In this document: positions 35,704 to 45,176 of the stretch, piece by piece
How the letters are laid out: the number at the start of each line of letters is the position of its first letter
Position numbering within the stretch: the first letter of the stretch is position 1
Assembly (NCBI GenBank): GCA_021741465.1
Contig: JAIOXV010000004.1
Location: forward strand, 1-53,998
DNA from: Paracoccaceae bacterium
Lineage (GTDB): Bacteria; Pseudomonadota; Alphaproteobacteria; Rhodobacterales; Rhodobacteraceae
Reading direction: 5' to 3'
Length of the DNA stretch: 53,998 nucleotides
Notes under the pieces: generated by a model
Database searches by the model: none
What the model saw: the letters and a program-made list of their open reading frames with translations, nothing else
Told to the model about the DNA's origin: nothing
Made by a program: the position numbers and the translations under genes

Positions 35704-36804
35704 TCAATGTTTGATGACGGTCGATCGCGCGGCCTGCCACGCGACATAGGCCTCGGCGCCAGCATCGAACTGACCACGATATTTGTCGGCGTGCCCTTCG
35801 ACGGCGATACTGTCACCATTCGGCAGCTGGACAGCCATCTGCAGAATATGACCAATCAGCTGCGCCCGCGTGATCTTGCAGCGGATCAGATTGGTACCAT
35901 AGGTCTGCCGGGCCTCCTCGGGCGAAAGGTTCGCGGGCAAGACATCGACAGCCTCGGCCGGCAAAACCAGCGATGCCTTATCGCCCAGACCCAGTTGGTT
36001 GTTCTTTTCTCCGGTCAAAACGCCAAAGGCGGTTTCAAGCTTCACAACGTCATTGCCCAAATCCTTGATCGTACCCGGGATCAAGGTGTTCGCCCCGATG
36101 AAACGGGCGACAAAAAGGCTTTGCGGCCGGGTGTAGAGTTCGCGCGGCGGGCTGATCTGTTCGACACGGCCTGCGTTCATCACAACGATGCGGTCTGACA
36201 GGGCCAGGGCTTCGGATTGCGCGTGGGTCACGAACACAAAGGTAATGCCCAGTTCACGCTGCAAAAGTTTCAGCTCGTTTTGAATGCTCTTGCGCAGGTT
36301 TGCGTCCAGTGCGCCAAGTGGTTCATCCAACAGAAGAATATCGGGTTCCACAACCAAAGAGCGTGCCAAGGCGATACGCTGGCGCTGGCCACCCGAAAGT
36401 CGGTTGGGGCGCATATTGGCCACATCCGAGAGGCCCAATTTATCAATAATCCGATCGACCTTCCTATCGGCCTCCTGCGCGGCCATCCCTTTGACATCAA
36501 GCCCGAAGCGAATATTCTGGCGGACATCCATGTGTGGAAAAAGCGCATAGTTCTGAAAAATCATCGAGGTCGGGCGCTTTTCGGGGAGCAGATCGTTCAC
36601 CCGGCTGCCTCGGATCATGAGGTCCCCGGAGGTAATCGTCTCGAACCCTGCAATCATGCGCAAGGTGGTGGTCTTTCCACAGCCAGACGGCCCCAGAAAA
36701 GCGATGAATTCGCCTTTGTCCACATCCAGATTGAAGTCGATGACGGCGGGCGTGCCGTTGTCATAAACTTTGCCGATATGGGAAAGCTGAAGGTCGTAGG
36801 CCAC
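35704..36804 (-). CDS. Spermidine/putrescine-type ABC transporter ATP-binding protein (first)
   Basis: 366 residues, PotA-like. Walker A GPSGCGKTTT, signature LSGGQRQRIAL, Walker B LLLDEPLGALD and a C-terminal TOBE domain (from about 275). It follows the Tat-exported binding protein by 65 bp with a hairpin between. It is one of two ATPases in this transport cluster; whether both serve the same permeases is not known. Confidence 0.93.
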   Translation of the reverse strand: MAYDLQLSHIGKVYDNGTPAVIDFNLDVDKGEFIAFLGPSGCGKTTTLRMIAGFETITSGDLMIRGSRVNDLLPEKRPTSMIFQNYALFPHMDVRQNIRFGLDVKGMAAQEADRKVDRIIDKLGLSDVANMRPNRLSGGQRQRIALARSLVVEPDILLLDEPLGALDANLRKSIQNELKLLQRELGITFVFVTHAQSEALALSDRIVVMNAGRVEQISPPRELYTRPQSLFVARFIGANTLIPGTIKDLGNDVVKLETAFGVLTGEKNNQLGLGDKASLVLPAEAVDVLPANLSPEEARQTYGTNLIRCKITRAQLIGHILQMAVQLPNGDSIAVEGHADKYRGQFDAGAEAYVAWQAARSTVIKH

Positions 36805-36829
36805 GGGTCTTTTCCTTGCAACAGAGCAC

Positions 36830-36855
36830 CCGGCCGGGGCTTGCGCCCCGACCGG
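36830..36855 (-). terminator. Hairpin after the polyamine-type binding-protein gene
   Basis: CCGGCCGGGGC / GCCCCGACCGG around TTGC, one mismatch in the stem, 14 bases after the binding-protein stop. No T-run. Probably an mRNA stabiliser or weak attenuator. Confidence 0.55.
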
Positions 36856-36869
36856 TCATTTTATTTGGA

Positions 36870-38090
36870 TCAAGCAGACAGGAATTCGTCCCACTTGGTC
36901 ATCAGCAGGTCGTACTCATCGGGCCACTGGTGCCAGTAAGCGACGTTCGCTGCGCGCGTTGCCAAGGAACCGCCATCGCGCAGATCGCCTTCCTTGATGC
37001 CACGCTCTTCGGCGCCAACCCACGGTGCGCCTTCGTACCAGAAGGCATACTTTTCGGCCGACATGACGCTCTTGACCTTGTCGTTGGGCGAATAGTAGCC
37101 CTGCTCCGACACAGCCACAGCCGGGCCACCCGACAACCAGTAATCGGCATAAGCCGTCACTGCGTCGAGGTTGGGCGAGGATTTCAGTGCCGAAACACCG
37201 ATCGCCCAGCCGCGATAGCCGTTCTTCATGGTGGCATAAGAGCACTGAACGCCCTGAGCTTTCACCGCCATAACAGCCGGCTGCCAAGCATCTGCCAGAA
37301 CCATTTCGCCCGAAGCCATCAGGTTCACCAGTTCACCAAAGTCACCCCAAAGGGCGCGGAACTGGCCTTCTTTCTTCTTCGAGATCAGGAACTTGGCTGC
37401 TTCTTCAATCGCTGCCGCGTCCGGGTTGCCTGGGTTCTTGACGTCCAGAAGGCCCAGTTCGTTCATGGCCAAAACGGCCTGACCGAAGGCGATCAGCGGG
37501 TCAACGTTCAAGCCGGTCTTGCCCTTGAACTTGGGGTCGAACAGCGAAGACCACATCGACGCTTCTTCCGCCGAAACCAGGTCAGGGCGGTAGCCGATGG
37601 AGTCGAAGTTATAAACGGTCGGGACCATGTTAAGGGCGGTCATCGACTCGTCGGTGTAGATTTGGCCAACGATCTGCGCTCTGGCCTCCCACTTCGGGTC
37701 AGGCTTGAGGAAGCTTTCGCCGACGCCGGTCCAGTTCGACAGCGCCGAAGTGGCGATGGGCGAAACAAGGCCGGTCTGGGTGATCGACGGCAGACGCTCG
37801 CCGATAGTTTCCCAGCAATCGTAAGCGGTCGATCCTGACAGCAATTCGGTCTGGGTGTTCGGGAAAATGTCGGCTTTGCCCGACACTGACTTGACGCCCG
37901 AAGCGGCTTGGAAATCCGCCAGGATACGGTCTTGCACGGTCACCGACAGACCAACGGTGCGCAGCTCTTGGCTGGCAAGGTCCGCGGCGAAGGCTTGTTG
38001 TGCGCCCAGGAACGGCATGCCGCCTGCGGCCAGTGCTACGCCAGCGGTCCCTTTCAGGAACCCACGGCGGGATAGTGAACTGTGTTTCAT
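36870..38090 (-). CDS. PotD-like extracellular solute-binding protein with Tat signal
   Basis: 406 residues. The N-terminus carries a twin-arginine signal (SRRGFLKG, then a hydrophobic stretch and cleavage near AFAAD), so it is exported folded to the periplasm. The body is family 1/PotD-like, with NMVPTVYNFDSIGYRPD, a YYSPNDKVKSVM segment and YWHQWPDEYDLLMTKWDEFLSA at the end. It presumably feeds permeases 39610-41337. It is clearly related to the signal-less protein at 43664-44905 (shared YWYEGAP-type motif). Confidence 0.93.
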   Translation of the reverse strand: MKHSSLSRRGFLKGTAGVALAAGGMPFLGAQQAFAADLASQELRTVGLSVTVQDRILADFQAASGVKSVSGKADIFPNTQTELLSGSTAYDCWETIGERLPSITQTGLVSPIATSALSNWTGVGESFLKPDPKWEARAQIVGQIYTDESMTALNMVPTVYNFDSIGYRPDLVSAEEASMWSSLFDPKFKGKTGLNVDPLIAFGQAVLAMNELGLLDVKNPGNPDAAAIEEAAKFLISKKKEGQFRALWGDFGELVNLMASGEMVLADAWQPAVMAVKAQGVQCSYATMKNGYRGWAIGVSALKSSPNLDAVTAYADYWLSGGPAVAVSEQGYYSPNDKVKSVMSAEKYAFWYEGAPWVGAEERGIKEGDLRDGGSLATRAANVAYWHQWPDEYDLLMTKWDEFLSA

Positions 38091-38135
38091 TTCAGTACCT
38101 CCGAGTTGATTTTTCGTTACTTAATGCCGTTTGGG

Positions 38136-38891
38136 TTAGTAGCGCCCCACCAGCAAACCTCCGTCGACCACTACAACTTGACCCGTCATGTAGCGGGCCG
38201 CGTTGGAAGCGAGGAACAGGGCGACATCGGCAATTTCTTCTGGTTGACCGATACGCCCCATGGGGATAAACCCCCCCGCCAATTCCGCAGCTTCCGGGCC
38301 GAGGGAATGTTCCTTCGACAAAAGCTGCGCCGTCCGGATGTAGCCCGGCGCAATGCCGTTCACCCGGATACCCTCTTTGGCCAATTCCACCGCAAGGCCG
38401 CGAACAAGGCCCACAACGCCGGATTTTGCCGCTGAATAATGCACATGTTCGTCCCAGCCATAGGCAACGCCCATTATGGAGGACAGGGCCACAACCGCCC
38501 CTTTCTTGCGCGCCTTCATCCCTGCCAAAGCTGGGCGGACGACGCGGAAAATTCCCTTCAGATCGATGTCGAACGTGTGGTCCCACTTGGCATCGGTCAT
38601 CTGATCCAAGGGAACCCGGTGTGCGATGCCCGCATTGGCGACAATAACATCAATGGCGCCGTGCTTTGCCTCGGCCGCTGCGACAACCGCATCGGCCGCT
38701 TCGGTTGAACGCACGTCAAGCATGTGGAATTCGGCGGTGCCGCCATCAGCCACAATCTCGGCCACAACCGAGGCACCTTCATCCGCCAAAACATCGGTCG
38801 CCACCACATGATAGCCTGCCTTTGCAAAGGCTTTGGCGGTGGCGCGGCCGATGCCGATGCCAGCACCAGTTATCAGAACGACGTCTTTCAT
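38136..38891 (-). CDS. Short-chain dehydrogenase/reductase (first)
   Basis: 251 residues. Rossmann motif TGAGIGIGRA, IVANAGI, catalytic Ser in ALSSIMG and YSAAK, so NAD(P)-dependent oxidation or reduction of a hydroxyl/carbonyl. Start at 38891 overlaps the stop of the second SDR (ATGA). No hint of substrate beyond the operon context. Confidence 0.92.
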   Translation of the reverse strand: MKDVVLITGAGIGIGRATAKAFAKAGYHVVATDVLADEGASVVAEIVADGGTAEFHMLDVRSTEAADAVVAAAEAKHGAIDVIVANAGIAHRVPLDQMTDAKWDHTFDIDLKGIFRVVRPALAGMKARKKGAVVALSSIMGVAYGWDEHVHYSAAKSGVVGLVRGLAVELAKEGIRVNGIAPGYIRTAQLLSKEHSLGPEAAELAGGFIPMGRIGQPEEIADVALFLASNAARYMTGQVVVVDGGLLVGRY

Positions 38892-39613
38892 AGCATGACA
38901 TCTCCGGAATTGGGGCCAAGGGTTTGGCCGACAAAAAGCGAGGCTTGCGGCGAACACAGGAAAGCGACGGTGTCAGCCACCTCTTGGGGTTCCCCAAATC
39001 GGCCCAACGGCAATTCTGCTGCTTTTGCGCGCTGCCAATCTTCAGACAGGCTGCGGACAAGGGGCGTGTTGATGGGCCCCGGCGCCACGGCATTCACGCG
39101 GACACCTTGGGCGGAAACTTCGCGCGCCAAAGCCTTGGTCATGCCGATGATGCCTGCTTTGGCCGCAGAATAATGCACCAGTTCAACCCCGCCGATCTGG
39201 CCCAGTTGCGAGGCGATGTTGACGATCACACCGGCCTTGCGCGACAACATCCCCTTGAGCACCGCTTGGGTGCACAGGAAGGTGCCACGCAAATGCACCG
39301 CGATCATGCGGTCGAAATCATCCACCGTAAGGTCGGTGAAGCGGCCTTGATGCACATGGCCCGCACAGTTGACCAGATGCGTCACAGGGCCAAAAGCGGC
39401 CTCTGCGGCTGCGACCATTGCCTTGACGTCCGCCTCGGCGGCCACATCCCCACCGATGGCAACGGTATTGCTGCCAATCATGTCCGCGGTTGCTTTGGCG
39501 GCCTCGATCCTGAAGTCATTGACCAGGACGTTATAGCCATCTGCCGCCAAGCGCAGTGCAATGGCCTGCCCTATGCCGGATCCGGCCCCTGTGACAATCG
39601 CGGTCATGGTCAT
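38888..39613 (-). CDS. Short-chain dehydrogenase/reductase (second)
   Basis: 241 residues, FabG-like: TGAGSGIGQA, VNCAGH, NIASQLG and YSAAKAG with the Ser-Tyr-Lys triad, and a C-terminal VAPGPINTPL loop. It overlaps the permease start region upstream by four bases and the first SDR downstream by four, so all are one transcript. The two SDRs are about 35-40 percent alike by eye and could act in successive steps. Confidence 0.92.
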   Translation of the reverse strand: MTMTAIVTGAGSGIGQAIALRLAADGYNVLVNDFRIEAAKATADMIGSNTVAIGGDVAAEADVKAMVAAAEAAFGPVTHLVNCAGHVHQGRFTDLTVDDFDRMIAVHLRGTFLCTQAVLKGMLSRKAGVIVNIASQLGQIGGVELVHYSAAKAGIIGMTKALAREVSAQGVRVNAVAPGPINTPLVRSLSEDWQRAKAAELPLGRFGEPQEVADTVAFLCSPQASLFVGQTLGPNSGDVML

Positions 39614-40467
39614 GCAATGTCCTCCTGCATGGCCAGCTTTCGGGCGCGGCGAACAGACATCGCCATCAAGATCCCATAAACCGACAAAAGCGCGAACGAG
39701 AACAAAGTGGTCAGCACCCCAAAGGCGAAGATATTTGGGTGAATCTCAACCGAGAAGGTCCCGTAAATCGCCAGGGGAAGTGTCTGATCCTCGGATCCGC
39801 CCGCAGCAAACAACGAACGGGGGAACTCATCCAAGCTCAGAGTAAAGGCGAACAACATTGCCGAAAGCACGCCCGGGAAGATCAGTGGGAAAGTGACTTT
39901 GCGGAAGGTTGTCCACGGTTTGACACCCAAGGACCAAGCGGCCTCTTCGACAGAAGCATCAAAGCGGTTCAAGATCGCAAGCATGACAAGAAAGGCGAAG
40001 GGGTAGGTATAGGCGACATGGGTTGCAAACGCTGTCGTGTACCAATGCCGGGTGATCCCGATCACATTGTTGGCCAACAGAGAGGTGCCAAGGCCCGTCA
40101 AGACACCCGGCACCATCATGCCCAGCACAATCATGTAAAAGACAAAGGTCGATCCGCGAAACTTGCGTCGAAACGCTTGGGCGGACATCACGCCCAGAAC
40201 AGTGGCCGTCACCATCGTCATGAATGCCAAGATCAAGGAGCGGACAAGCGCCTCTCCGACAGGCAATGGGGCGATGCGCGAAGGCGGTGTCAGCCCGAAG
40301 ATCTGCTTGTACCAGTACAGCGACCACTCCGTGATCGGGAACTGTGGCCCGCCATCAGGCCCTTGCTGGAACGAGATTATGGTCAGCACGAAAAACGGAC
40401 CATAAAGAAACAGGATGAACGCCACGACATAGACGGCGAGGATCGGTTTTAGAACGCGCGATTCCAT
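39610..40467 (-). CDS. ABC transporter permease, PotC-like
   Basis: 285 residues, six transmembrane segments. The coupling motif EEAAWSLGVKPWTTFRKVTFPLIFPG matches the EAA loop of the spermidine/putrescine and related importers. It lies three bases from the other permease and overlaps the second SDR. Confidence 0.93.
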   Translation of the reverse strand: MESRVLKPILAVYVVAFILFLYGPFFVLTIISFQQGPDGGPQFPITEWSLYWYKQIFGLTPPSRIAPLPVGEALVRSLILAFMTMVTATVLGVMSAQAFRRKFRGSTFVFYMIVLGMMVPGVLTGLGTSLLANNVIGITRHWYTTAFATHVAYTYPFAFLVMLAILNRFDASVEEAAWSLGVKPWTTFRKVTFPLIFPGVLSAMLFAFTLSLDEFPRSLFAAGGSEDQTLPLAIYGTFSVEIHPNIFAFGVLTTLFSFALLSVYGILMAMSVRRARKLAMQEDIA

Positions 40468-40470
40468 CGC

Positions 40471-41337
40471 TTACAACTCCTGCTTCAGGTCGACGATCCG
40501 CAGGAAGGCGGCAATCACCATCCCCATGACCACCGTCAAGATCACCCCGGTCACCGAGGCCATCGCCCATTTCAGCGAGCCAACCTGGGTCACGATGATG
40601 TTGCCCAGCAGGTTCACCTTGCGGCCCGACAGCGCGCCAGATGTGGCGAATTCGCCCAAGACCATCACGCTTACGAAGATGGCGCCCACAACAACACCCG
40701 GCAGGCTGAGCGGGAAGATGATCTTCCAGAAAATCCGGCCAAATCCCGCACCCAAATCGCGTGCCGCTTCAATGATGTTCCGGTCGATACGGCCCAGCAT
40801 AAAGGCGATCGGCCCCACCATGAAAACACAGTAAATCTGGGTCATGCCGATGACCACCGACAACTCGGTGAACAGCAGAACCTCGATCGGCTGACTGATG
40901 ATGTGCAGCTTTTGGAGGATGATGTTGATCGCACCCTCTTTTCCCAGCATCGGCCGCCAGGCCAGAACCCGGATCAAGAAAGAGGTCCAGAACGGGATCA
41001 CGCAGATCACCAAAAGCACCGTTGAAAGGGTCTTGGATTTGACAAAAAGACCCACAAACAACGCTGTTGGATAGCCGATGATGAAGGTCATCGCCAAAAC
41101 GATCAGCCAGATGCGTACGGTTGTCCAAAGCGCACCTGTGTAGGTGTCCGAGGAGAAGAACTGCTTCCAGCTGGCCAATGTCGGCGTGGGGGAAATGTTG
41201 AAGGTCGTCTGGGTCCAGAACGACACGTAACAAATCATCAAAATCGGGACGACCATGAACAGGGCCATCCACACGACCCCCGGCAAGATCAGCCAGGTTG
41301 ATCCCCGGCGCTTTGAAGCCACGGTTACGTCGGTCAT
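40471..41337 (-). CDS. ABC transporter permease, PotB-like
   Basis: 288 residues, about six transmembrane segments. The EAA loop reads EAARDLGAGFGRIFWKIIFPLSLPG. Start at 41337 overlaps the second ATPase stop (TGATG); an in-frame upstream start inside that gene is not needed. Forms the channel with the PotC-like partner. Confidence 0.93.
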   Translation of the reverse strand: MTDVTVASKRRGSTWLILPGVVWMALFMVVPILMICYVSFWTQTTFNISPTPTLASWKQFFSSDTYTGALWTTVRIWLIVLAMTFIIGYPTALFVGLFVKSKTLSTVLLVICVIPFWTSFLIRVLAWRPMLGKEGAINIILQKLHIISQPIEVLLFTELSVVIGMTQIYCVFMVGPIAFMLGRIDRNIIEAARDLGAGFGRIFWKIIFPLSLPGVVVGAIFVSVMVLGEFATSGALSGRKVNLLGNIIVTQVGSLKWAMASVTGVILTVVMGMVIAAFLRIVDLKQEL

Positions 41338-42416
41338 CACTTGCCCTCCCGGCCGAAAACAATCGCCTGATCCGGCTCCCATGTCAGAAGGTAGTTCTGG
41401 CGTGCTTCATAAGTTTCGGGCGCGCCAAGGCTCAGGTGATGCTCGACTTCAACAACCTTCCCATCGGCGGTCTCGAAGAAGTTCATCACCGATGAACCCA
41501 GATATTCGCTTGCCACATATCGTGCTGTCAGCGCAGGGCCAGTGACCTTGGAAGCGGCAGGCACCACGCGCACACGGTCGTAGCGGATAGCGTAAACATC
41601 TTCGGATGCGCGCCTGGCTGTAGGTGCGGCCACCGCGCCAAAGGGCCCGGTGAAGTTCCCGCCAGAAAGCGACCCCTCAAACAGGTTGAAGCGGTTCAAG
41701 AAGTGCGCGACTGCCGGACTTGCTGGCGTGGAATATACGTCATCTGGCGTGCCGGATTGAATGATCTGGCCCCGGTCCAACACGACAACCCTGTCGCCCA
41801 TGGCCAAAGCTTCGGTTTCGCTGCCTGTTACGTGCAGGAAGGTCACGCCCATGCGTTCGCGGATCGCGCGCAATTCGTTGCGCATCCGGCCACGCAGGTT
41901 CGCGTCCAGCGCGCCCAAAGGTTCATCAAGCAAGACAAGCTTGGGATGCATCACCAAAGTCCGCGCCAAAGCGACCCTCTGGCGCTGCCCGCCAGAGATC
42001 TGTTCGACCCCGCGATCTTCCATTCCGGTCAGGCCAACCATGTCGATGACAGACTGCGTACGCTCAGCAATCTCAGCCTCTGCAACCTTCTCGACACCGT
42101 TCGCCATGCCGAAGGCCACGTTTTGGCGCACTGTGAGATGCGGAAACAGGGCGAAATTCTGAAACACAAATCCAATGCCGCGCTCATGTGCAGGCAGGTG
42201 TGTCACGTCACGGCCCTGAAAGAACACGCGCCCGCTGTCAGGGGCTTCAAACCCCGCAATGACCCGCAAAAGCGTTGTCTTGCCAGAGCCTGACGGCCCG
42301 AGCAAAGACAGATATTCATTGACCCCCGCCTCAAGCGTGACGCCGTCGAGGGCTTTTACCCCCCCATAGCTTTTCGACACACCGTCGATCCGAAAGATTT
42401 CCGCCTGCGTTGCCAT
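41337..42416 (-). CDS. Spermidine/putrescine-type ABC transporter ATP-binding protein (second)
   Basis: 359 residues with Walker A GPSGSGKTTLL, signature ISGGQRQRVAL, Walker B LVLLDEPLGALD and a C-terminal TOBE domain. Start at 42416 (MATQAEIF) is the conventional one; the in-frame upstream extension reads as leader. First gene of the transport/catabolic operon, just downstream of the candidate promoter 42529-42559. Confidence 0.93.
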   Translation of the reverse strand: MATQAEIFRIDGVSKSYGGVKALDGVTLEAGVNEYLSLLGPSGSGKTTLLRVIAGFEAPDSGRVFFQGRDVTHLPAHERGIGFVFQNFALFPHLTVRQNVAFGMANGVEKVAEAEIAERTQSVIDMVGLTGMEDRGVEQISGGQRQRVALARTLVMHPKLVLLDEPLGALDANLRGRMRNELRAIRERMGVTFLHVTGSETEALAMGDRVVVLDRGQIIQSGTPDDVYSTPASPAVAHFLNRFNLFEGSLSGGNFTGPFGAVAAPTARRASEDVYAIRYDRVRVVPAASKVTGPALTARYVASEYLGSSVMNFFETADGKVVEVEHHLSLGAPETYEARQNYLLTWEPDQAIVFGREGK

Positions 42417-42528
42417 ACGACCTGCCGCGGCCCTGCGCGCTGCGCACAACCGGCCCCTTGCTTCTTTCCAAATCACGAATCGGTTCTGCGCAAACCGCAC
42501 GTCGCCGATCTCGCCAAAACTGTACTTC

Positions 42529-42559
42529 GTATAACATAGCGGTTTTATTAGTATGTCAA
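42529..42559 (-). promoter_or_regulatory. Candidate promoter of the polyamine-type ABC operon
   Basis: On the minus strand TTGACA (42559-42554) is followed by TATGTT after 15 bases and by TTATAC after 19, so a -10 element is present but its spacing is not ideal. CATA...TATG arms in the same stretch could be a GntR site. The stretch 42417-42680 is AT-rich compared with the genes. Confidence 0.4.
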
Positions 42560-42680
42560 CCGGGCATTTGTTGCGAAGTTGCAGTCGTTTTGGGCAGTAA
42601 GTTGCCAAATTGTTGGAAATTAGTGCCTTAAGAAAACTCTTATGTCGCTATCAAATTCAATATTAAATCCATAGTTCATT

Positions 42681-43667
42681 TTATCGCGGGCTGAGGTATG
42701 GCGCAAAACCGACGGTTTCACTGATCATTGCGACGATCTTCATGCGTGCCAGATTCTTGGCGCCCATGATGTGCAAATGATCGCGCAAGTATTCTGCCGC
42801 TGAATCAATGGGATGCCGGGCAATCAAATCAAAAAGGGTGCGATACTGGTCAAGCGCGATGGCATCCTCAGGCAAGCCAAGGCCCGTCAGCGCCCGGTTG
42901 ACCGACGTCAGCAGCATCTGGTTGTTCTGGATCATCTCCACCAATGCTGTGTTCGGTGCCTGCGCAATGCAATAGTCCATCAGCGCATCCTCAAGGCTTT
43001 CGGGCTTCAGGCTTGGGTCAGTACCGATTCGGTCCCTAAACTCTTCAATTTGGCTATAGCGGATATGGGGCGCGGCAAGGCGCAGCGCGGCAGGTTCCAC
43101 AATTGCGCGCAGCTCAAACTTTTCGCGCACAGTGCGGGCCGTCAACGGTCCTGCGATCCAGTGAGAGCTGGCATCCTTGCGGATTAGTCCGCGCTCTTGC
43201 AGCCGTGAAAGCACATCGCGCACAACCGTCCGGGATACGCCCAGGTAATCAGCAAGCTCCGTTTCAACGATGCGGAATTCCCCAAAGACCTGGCACAGGG
43301 CAACCTGCTCTTCGATGTCATCGTAAAAGTGCCGCCACGTGCCGCGCGTTTGCAACGCATCATCAACCTGTTGAGGGATGTGCAGGGCAAAGCTGCTTAT
43401 GTCACGCCTCAGCGGCGACAAGGCCGGATCCTCAGAGCCCACCAAATAGCCTCGGCCATCAAACCGGTGAACAAGGCCTTCGTCTGCCAGCATGCGCAAC
43501 GCTGCCTGAACAGGCATCCGGCTGGTCTGCATCAAGGCCGCAATCGGGCCTTCAAGAAGCACAAGTCCCTTTGGCAGAACAGCGCTTAGGATATTGCGCC
43601 GCAAGACCTGTGCGATGAGTTCATAGCGCGGTTCCTGTGCAAGGGGTTTGTTGGGACGTCCAATCAT
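42681..43667 (-). CDS. GntR family regulator with two winged-helix domains and an FCD domain
   Basis: 328 residues against about 230-250 for an ordinary FadR-type protein. A first winged helix (about 15-78, SRMPVQAALRMLADEGLVHRFDGRGYLV) is followed by a second (about 112-173, TELADYLGVSRTVVRDVLSRLQERGLIRKD) and then an FCD ligand domain (about 178-310). Both wHTH units have the recognition-helix pattern. It lies between the ABC operon promoter and the signal-less binding protein, whose stop it overlaps by four bases. Likely regulates the adjacent transport operon. Confidence 0.9.
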   Translation of the reverse strand: MIGRPNKPLAQEPRYELIAQVLRRNILSAVLPKGLVLLEGPIAALMQTSRMPVQAALRMLADEGLVHRFDGRGYLVGSEDPALSPLRRDISSFALHIPQQVDDALQTRGTWRHFYDDIEEQVALCQVFGEFRIVETELADYLGVSRTVVRDVLSRLQERGLIRKDASSHWIAGPLTARTVREKFELRAIVEPAALRLAAPHIRYSQIEEFRDRIGTDPSLKPESLEDALMDYCIAQAPNTALVEMIQNNQMLLTSVNRALTGLGLPEDAIALDQYRTLFDLIARHPIDSAAEYLRDHLHIMGAKNLARMKIVAMISETVGFAPYLSPR

Positions 43668-44905
43668 TTTTGCCCCTCGTTTACGCGGCGAATGAAACGG
43701 TCCCAGGAACGCGCGGCATAGTTATATTCCTCCATCACGGTGTTCCACAGCGCGATCCTGTTGGCCCGGTCTTCATAGGTGCCCCCAGCTCTGCGCGCGC
43801 CGGCCTTGACCACAACCTTGCCCGAAGGCCCCAAAAGATCGCGCGCAGCGGGTGCGCCTTCATACCAATAGGCCCATTCTTCCGGCGCAAGTGCCGCCTT
43901 TGTGCGTTCGGGAGCAGACATGTAATAGCCTTGGCGCGCCATCACCGCGCCCGCATATCCCCCCAGCCACCAATTCAGGTATTCATAACCCATATCCAAT
44001 TGGGGGCCATTCAGATGGCGCGACAGGCTGGCCCCGCCGTGCCACGCGCGGTAACCTTCAACGGGTGCGGATTCCACGAAAACATCGGCCATTTTACCCA
44101 AGTGGCCATAAACCGGCGACCACATGCTTTGCGCGGAGACGCGGTCTTCCTGTAAAAGGCGCGCCGCTTCTTCGCCGGTCCGCCAACTTCCACAAAAATA
44201 GCCTTGCCTGCGCCGGTCTTCCAACAGCGCCATCAGGCCATCGATCTCAGCGATCGACATGTTGCCAATATCCGTAAACTGCAACTCTCCAGCCGATTCT
44301 GCGGCAAGCGCTGCATCAAAAAAGCCAATCGCGGGTTCGTCGACCAATGCGATACGCCCCTTGGCGCGGCGGTCCAGCAGCCATGACCAAGACGGGCGCT
44401 TCACGTCGCCTTGGCCGAACACGCGCGTGTCGAACCCGAAGCTGTCCATGTTATGGACCGTTGGCAGCATTGAAATGTAGCGCCCTTGTTTCGGCCCCAA
44501 GAAGCCGCCTGGCTGCACATAAAGTTTGCGCACTGGCGCATCCCCATGCCCGCGCCATGCGTATTTGCTGATGCCGCCTTCCTTGGAAAGGTCGGTGATC
44601 TTGTTCCAATCGGCGATACGCTGTGTGTCGATGGGCTGCAGCGACCCCCAAAACCAGACAATGTCCAGATTGTGGAAGCATTGCTCGTAAATGTCATAGC
44701 CTTCGGGCTGCATCGCAGCCTGCCGCTGGCAGGTGATGAAGTCCAAAAGTTCGTATTCTACATCAAAGCCCAAGTCCGCCTGGGCCCGTTCACGCACCTC
44801 TTTCAAGAGCGTGATCGAGGTGCCGCGCACGCGCAAACGCCGCCGTTGGATGCGTGCAGGCGCTGCCACCTGCGTTGTCTGGTCAGATTGGGTCGTTAGC
44901 ACCAA
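43664..44905 (-). CDS. Solute-binding-protein homologue without signal peptide, coupled to GntR
   Basis: 413 residues related to the PotD-like protein at 36870-38090 (LPTVHNMDSFGFDTRVFG, GYYMSAPERTKAAL, YWYEGAP, and a C-terminal NTVMEEYNYAARSWDRFIRRV). The N-terminus is polar (MVLTTQSDQTTQVAAP) with no Sec, Tat or lipoprotein signal; the in-frame codons upstream also give none. The start appears to be TTG at 44905, six bases after AGAAGGA, or GTG at 44902. It would stay in the cytoplasm. The stop overlaps the GntR start, so the two are made together: it may sense the substrate inside the cell for the regulator. Alternatively it is a paralogue that lost export. Confidence 0.85.
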   Translation of the reverse strand: MVLTTQSDQTTQVAAPARIQRRRLRVRGTSITLLKEVRERAQADLGFDVEYELLDFITCQRQAAMQPEGYDIYEQCFHNLDIVWFWGSLQPIDTQRIADWNKITDLSKEGGISKYAWRGHGDAPVRKLYVQPGGFLGPKQGRYISMLPTVHNMDSFGFDTRVFGQGDVKRPSWSWLLDRRAKGRIALVDEPAIGFFDAALAAESAGELQFTDIGNMSIAEIDGLMALLEDRRRQGYFCGSWRTGEEAARLLQEDRVSAQSMWSPVYGHLGKMADVFVESAPVEGYRAWHGGASLSRHLNGPQLDMGYEYLNWWLGGYAGAVMARQGYYMSAPERTKAALAPEEWAYWYEGAPAARDLLGPSGKVVVKAGARRAGGTYEDRANRIALWNTVMEEYNYAARSWDRFIRRVNEGQK

Positions 44906-45176
44906 GATGGTTCCTTCTGCCCGGCAGGGTCAGCTTTAATGTCGCGAGGTATGCCCCACCTTATTCCTATCATGCCGGGCAAGCTGCGATAGTCTGCAAA
45001 GATCGGCAGATTGGCTCGGGATTTATCACATCGTCATCTTCACAAACTTATGGGGAATGGCGCGGCAACTGGGGCACGGGATTAACGCTCACATATACCA
45101 ACTTGCCGATCCTTACAAAGACACAGCCCGATATCGTGTGGCTTTGCATGGGACGGTGCGCGAGCCGAACCGCAGC

